A DNA stretch of 8,835 bases. It comes from an uncultured bacterium (GTDB lineage Bacteria; Patescibacteriota; Minisyncoccia; Moranbacterales; GWC2-37-73). Of the stretch, positions 6,624 through 8,835 are shown one piece after another. The DNA lies in NCBI GenBank assembly GCA_903824515.1, contig CAIJXA010000058.1, positions 1-8,835 on the forward strand. The letters run 5' to 3'. The notes beneath the pieces were generated by a model, which saw only the letters and a list, made by a program, of their open reading frames with translations, was not told the origin of the DNA and made no database searches. The translations under genes and the position numbers were made by a program. Numbering within the stretch: the first letter of the stretch is position 1; each line of letters begins with the position of its first letter.

Positions 6624-7103
6624 TTAATTTCTAATCTGTCGCATTTTGCGACTATTTAAATGGCAAAGCGCAATCGCAATTGCATCCGCAGTGTCGTCTG
6701 GTTTCGGAATACTCTTGAGATTCAAGATTTTTTGGGTCATGATTTGAATTTGCTTTTTTTCTGCTCTCCCATATCCAGTAATTGCCTGCTTGACCTGTAG
6801 CGGTGTATATTCAAAAATGCTAACACAAAATCGCTCTAGTGTCAAGAGTATTGAACCTCTCGCTTGGCTTACCTTCATCACTGTCTTGAGATTCTTAAAA
6901 AAGAACAAGTCCTCAACGGCAGCTTCGTGGGGTTTGAATTTCTCGATAATCTCTTCCAAGTCCCTCGCAACCTCCAAAAGCCGCTCAGCGGTACTGTTTT
7001 CTGGCGAAGTCGTGATATGTCCATAAGCTATTGGCTTGACACAACCTTTGCATTCTTCTAAAACAGCCCAACCAACAATGGCGGTCCCGGGATCTACCCC
7101 CAA
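6624..7103 (-). CDS. ruvC: RuvC, Holliday junction resolvase
   Basis: Crossover-junction endonuclease that, with RuvAB, cuts four-way DNA junctions in recombination and repair. The 159 residues from the TTG used here (173 in E. coli) contain all four catalytic acids: D4 in GVDPG, E64 in AAVEDLFFFKN, and D137/D140 in PDDTADAIAIALCH. The FFFKN and VSQARG blocks are typical. The start is uncertain. The family normally opens with Met-x-Ile-Leu-Gly-Asp-Pro, and the reading frame upstream encodes RVL directly before GVDPG, yet no ATG or GTG lies upstream before an in-frame TAA at 7163-7161. Candidates are the TTG at 7103, which clips the first strand, or a rare ATT at 7133. A small hairpin covers this zone. 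It follows yebC, a common CPR neighbour, across a long AT-rich gap. Confidence 0.93.
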   Translation of the reverse strand: MGVDPGTAIVGWAVLEECKGCVKPIAYGHITTSPENSTAERLLEVARDLEEIIEKFKPHEAAVEDLFFFKNLKTVMKVSQARGSILLTLERFCVSIFEYTPLQVKQAITGYGRAEKKQIQIMTQKILNLKSIPKPDDTADAIAIALCHLNSRKMRQIRN

Positions 7104-7105
7104 AA

Positions 7106-7122
7106 CCCTAAGGGGTTTAGGG
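7106..7122 (-). promoter_or_regulatory. Small hairpin overlapping the ruvC start zone
   Basis: On the minus strand CCCTAA and TTAGGG pair perfectly around the loop ACCCC, immediately before the TTG used as the ruvC start. In mRNA it could limit ribosome access or mark the real 5' end of the message. Only 6 bp long, so its stability is moderate. Confidence 0.35.
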
Positions 7123-7371
7123 GAATTTTCAATTTTTAATTTTAAATTTTTAATAAATTTTTAATGACTAAATTTTTAATATTTCAAACATTTGAAAATT
7201 AAGATTTGATTTAAAATTTCAAATTTAAAATTTCAAATTAGTTTTTAACAATCAAAGATTAGGTTCTCGGAATTTCCAATGACCAATTTTCAATTTCCAA
7301 TAAAATCTCGATGACTCAATGATCAAAAACAGAAATGCAATTTTGAAAATTAAGACATTAAAAATTCAATG

Positions 7372-7403
7372 CCTGCCTATCGGCTTGTCTGCCGTTAGGC
7401 AGG
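7372..7403. repeat. GC-rich hairpin, likely dispersed intergenic element
   Basis: CCTGCCTATCGGC (7372-7384) pairs with GCCGTTAGGCAGG (7391-7403) at 12 of 13 positions around a six-base loop. An overlapping alternative pairing (TGTCTGCC with GGTAGACA, 7386-7409) is 7 of 8. It is an island of high GC in a very AT-rich spacer. Similar CCTGCC/GGCAGG hairpins recur between genes in many CPR genomes as I recall. On the minus strand it lies 55 bases after yebC and is followed by a loose T-run, so it may also terminate yebC. Confidence 0.6.
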
Positions 7404-7458
7404 TAGACAGGAAAATTGTGAATTGAAAATTGAAAATTATAATTCGTAATCACCAAAA

Positions 7459-8175
7459 TTACAAATTATCGTATACTTCCTGCACGTCTTCGTGCTCATC
7501 CAGTTTTTCCAAGAGTTTTTCGTATTCTACTCTTGAGCTTTCCGCCAATTCGGTTTTTTGCAAGGCTGCATAGACCAGTTCGGCGCCTTCGATTTTCAGG
7601 CCCGCTTTTTCAAGGTTTTCTTTCACGGTTTTGAGATCTTCAACTTTCGTATAGACCACGAAAATTTCTTCTTCGCCAATCATATCATCTGCACCTGCCT
7701 CAATCGCCAGCATTTCAAGTTCATCAGCGCTTTTCTCGCCAACCGCAACCGCAACGCTTCCCACCAATTTGAACATGAATTTAACTCCTCCTTCTGAAGC
7801 AGGTTTTCCACCAGCTTTCGTGAGAATACTGCGAATTTCACTGCCAGTTCGGTTTCGATTGTCTGTGGCAGTCTTTATGAGCATTGCCACATTGCCGGGG
7901 CCATAACCTTCATAGATGATTTCTTCAATTTCAGCGCCGTCTTTTAATTCGCCCGTGCCTTTTTTGATGGCGCGCTCAATGGTTTCTTTCGGCATATTCA
8001 TATATCGAGCGCTATCAATTGCCATTTGCAATTTGAAATTCATCTCTGGCTTGCCGCCACCCTCCTTGGCTGCAATCGTGATCAATCGCCCATGCCTGGT
8101 GAAAACTTTCGCCCTCTTGGCATCATTGACCCCTTTTCTTTGTTTAATCCCCGCCCAATGTGAATGTCCGCTCAT
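7459..8175 (-). CDS. yebC: YebC/PmpR/TACO1-family protein
   Basis: A 238-residue full-length member of the YebC family, unmistakable from its N-terminus MSGHSHWAGIKQRKG (1-15). Further blocks are DAKRAKVFTRHGRLI, NMPKETIERAIKKGTGE, IIYEGYGPGNVAMLI and TDNRNRTGSEIRSILTKAGG. The acidic C-terminal half, with GADDMIGEEE and a tail ending DVQEVYDNL, is normal. Members were first described as DNA-binding regulators (PmpR). The mitochondrial relative TACO1 and some bacterial members act in translation, easing synthesis of proline-rich stretches; which applies here cannot be read from sequence. The ATG start is fixed by the conserved MSGHS. No Shine-Dalgarno precedes it; the leader is made of tattatgta repeats. 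It is a cytoplasmic housekeeping gene. Confidence 0.95.
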   Translation of the reverse strand: MSGHSHWAGIKQRKGVNDAKRAKVFTRHGRLITIAAKEGGGKPEMNFKLQMAIDSARYMNMPKETIERAIKKGTGELKDGAEIEEIIYEGYGPGNVAMLIKTATDNRNRTGSEIRSILTKAGGKPASEGGVKFMFKLVGSVAVAVGEKSADELEMLAIEAGADDMIGEEEIFVVYTKVEDLKTVKENLEKAGLKIEGAELVYAALQKTELAESSRVEYEKLLEKLDEHEDVQEVYDNL

Positions 8176-8330
8176 ATATGTATTATGTATCGAGTATTAT
8201 GTATTATGTATAAAGCATAAAGCATGAAGCATGAAGGCAAAATGCCAAATAACCTTTTAACTTTATAACTTTCTAACTTTCTAACTTAACTCCATCCTAC
8301 CACCCTAGATTATTCATTTCAAGCTACTTT
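8176..8330. repeat. Short-word repeats upstream of yebC
   Basis: Three small families lie end to end. Variants of gtattatgta fill 8180-8212. Variants of aagcat(a/g)a fill 8213-8236. Five 8-bp units TAACYTTN lie at 8250-8289 (taaccttt, taacttta, taactttc twice, taacttaa). Together with the two hairpins to the right they make up the 333-base gap before the STAS-like gene. No coding potential is seen. Confidence 0.6.
8207..8235 (-). promoter_or_regulatory. Weak candidate promoter for yebC
   Basis: On the minus strand TTCATG (8235-8230) and TATACA (8212-8207) are 17 bases apart, with the -10 about 32 bases before the yebC ATG. Both boxes are imperfect and lie inside repeats, so this is tentative. 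Confidence 0.25.
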
Positions 8331-8333
8331 TCA

Positions 8334-8370
8334 AAAAACCGCTTTGCAAAACTTATGCAAAGCGGTTTTT
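8334..8370. terminator. Strong, probably bidirectional intrinsic terminator
   Basis: AAAAACCGCTTTGCA (8334-8348) pairs perfectly over 15 bp with TGCAAAGCGGTTTTT (8356-8370) around a 7-base loop. T-runs follow on both strands: TTTTTCTTTT on plus, TTTTTTGA on minus. On the minus strand it backs up the hairpin at 8444-8476 in separating the STAS-like gene from yebC. Confidence 0.8.
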
Positions 8371-8443
8371 CTTTTCACCCTCTCTCTATATCTTACGCTT
8401 TTAAAAAGTCCTTATGTGGCTCCCATGGACATCTCGCCCACAT

Positions 8444-8476
8444 ACAAAGCCCCAATAGAAACTATCGGGGCTTTGT
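8444..8476 (-). terminator. Probable terminator after the STAS-like gene
   Basis: ACAAAGCCCC (8444-8453) pairs perfectly with GGGGCTTTGT (8467-8476). After one mismatch, 4 more inner pairs close a three-base loop. It sits 33 bases after the TAA of the STAS-like gene. The T-run is mostly within the stem, so termination may be partial, which would explain the second, stronger hairpin further on. A 7-bp outer repeat (TATGTGG 8413-8419 with CCACATA 8438-8444) abuts it. Confidence 0.6.
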
Positions 8477-8508
8477 CCTCTTTACCTTATGTAGTTGTAT
8501 GGTAACGC

Positions 8509-8790
8509 TTAAATTTTCAACCCCGAGTATTCCCTCAATGTTTCCAGCGTGGCTTGCACGGTTGAGTTTTCGGTGTTGAGAAGTTTGATGTTTTTAAATT
8601 CTTGAAAGATTTTAGTGACAACCTCATCTGCCCAAGACGGCGTGATAGCTTTGACACCTTCAAAATCTATTTCAATCAGTTCGTCTTTTGGCAAACCATT
8701 CAGAGAATATGACTGTAAAGCCAAATAAGCTTCTCTTCCGGCTGGACGAGAAACCAACAGATCTCCAAATTTTTTGATTTCAATCTTCAT
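8509..8790 (-). CDS. STAS-like domain protein (DUF4325 family)
   Basis: Small protein, 93 residues from the ATG at 8790, matching the DUF4325 STAS-like pattern. The matching parts are VSRPAGREAYLAL (13-25), a strand and loop ELIEIDFEGVKAITPSWADEVV (37-58), and KLLNTENSTVQATLETL (69-85). STAS-like domains resemble anti-sigma-factor antagonists and usually act by binding a partner, often a histidine-kinase-type ATPase; no partner is visible, though one could lie beyond the right edge, upstream. There are no membrane segments, so it is cytoplasmic. An in-frame TTG at 8811 would add seven residues and has AAAAGG eight bases upstream, a better ribosome site than the ATG has. I keep the ATG because the domain's usual N-terminus begins there. 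Function in the cell unknown. Confidence 0.75.
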   Translation of the reverse strand: MKIEIKKFGDLLVSRPAGREAYLALQSYSLNGLPKDELIEIDFEGVKAITPSWADEVVTKIFQEFKNIKLLNTENSTVQATLETLREYSGLKI

Positions 8791-8835
8791 AAGTTTAAAA
8801 ATATAACTCAATCAAGCAACCTTTTACGATGTTAT

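Larger units (their letters stand above)
7104..7458. other. AT-rich reiterated spacer between ruvC and yebC
   Basis: This 355-base gap carries no gene. From 7131 to about 7250 it is made of overlapping variants of aatttttaat and aaatttcaaattt. From 7260 to 7315 it uses aatttccaat and caattttcaat, and just beyond yebC it has gtgaattgaaaattgaaaatt. Within it lies the GC-rich hairpin at 7372-7403. Next to ruvC is CCCTAA-GGGGT-TTAGGG (7106-7122). I see no clear promoter hexamers, although low complexity would hide them. Confidence 0.6.

Overview
The window most likely comes from a Patescibacteria (CPR) genome, probably of Parcubacteria type. It is AT-rich and all eight recognisable genes lie on the minus strand. 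The spacers are full of short AT-rich reiterated words and a GC-rich hairpin. Genes mostly lack clear Shine-Dalgarno sequences, and ruvC and yebC are neighbours. The standard bacterial code works throughout; the stops are six TAA, two TAG and no TGA. The taxon is an inference from style, not from a marker-gene comparison.

Layout in the direction of transcription (right to left). First comes a small STAS-like (DUF4325) protein (8509-8790), followed by a spacer with two hairpin terminators. Next are a YebC/PmpR/TACO1-family protein (7459-8175), a 355-base AT-rich spacer, and RuvC (6624-7103). RuvC has no obvious normal start codon.

The main interest is the remaining two thirds. It starts with a stand-alone seven-helix membrane protein of the kind usually fused to an inactive transglutaminase (5878-6534). 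After an unusual 11-bp tandem array come three different ATP-grasp ligases in a row. The first (4149-5591) joins an alpha-L-glutamate-ligase-like ATP-grasp domain to a C-terminal retropepsin-like protease domain. The second (3166-4134) and third (2244-3101) are glutathione-synthetase/RimK-like. A strong minus-strand terminator closes this run. Directly behind it, an extended -10 promoter starts a separate unit: a 620-residue zinc metallopeptidase of the DUF1704/MATCAP type (241-2103).

How they may work together (inference). ATP-grasp enzymes of these families join amino acids to carboxyl groups of peptides or small molecules, while retropepsin-like and MATCAP-like enzymes cut peptides, MATCAP from the C-terminal end. 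The 7TM protein could tether the machinery to the membrane. The locus therefore looks like a system that adds and removes amino-acid or peptide tags on an unknown, perhaps envelope-associated, substrate. Its parts resemble the ligase / retropepsin / transglutaminase-7TM cluster of proteobacteria, but fused and split differently.

The left 240 bases hold no confident gene: a GC-richer stretch open on both strands at the window edge and one hairpin.
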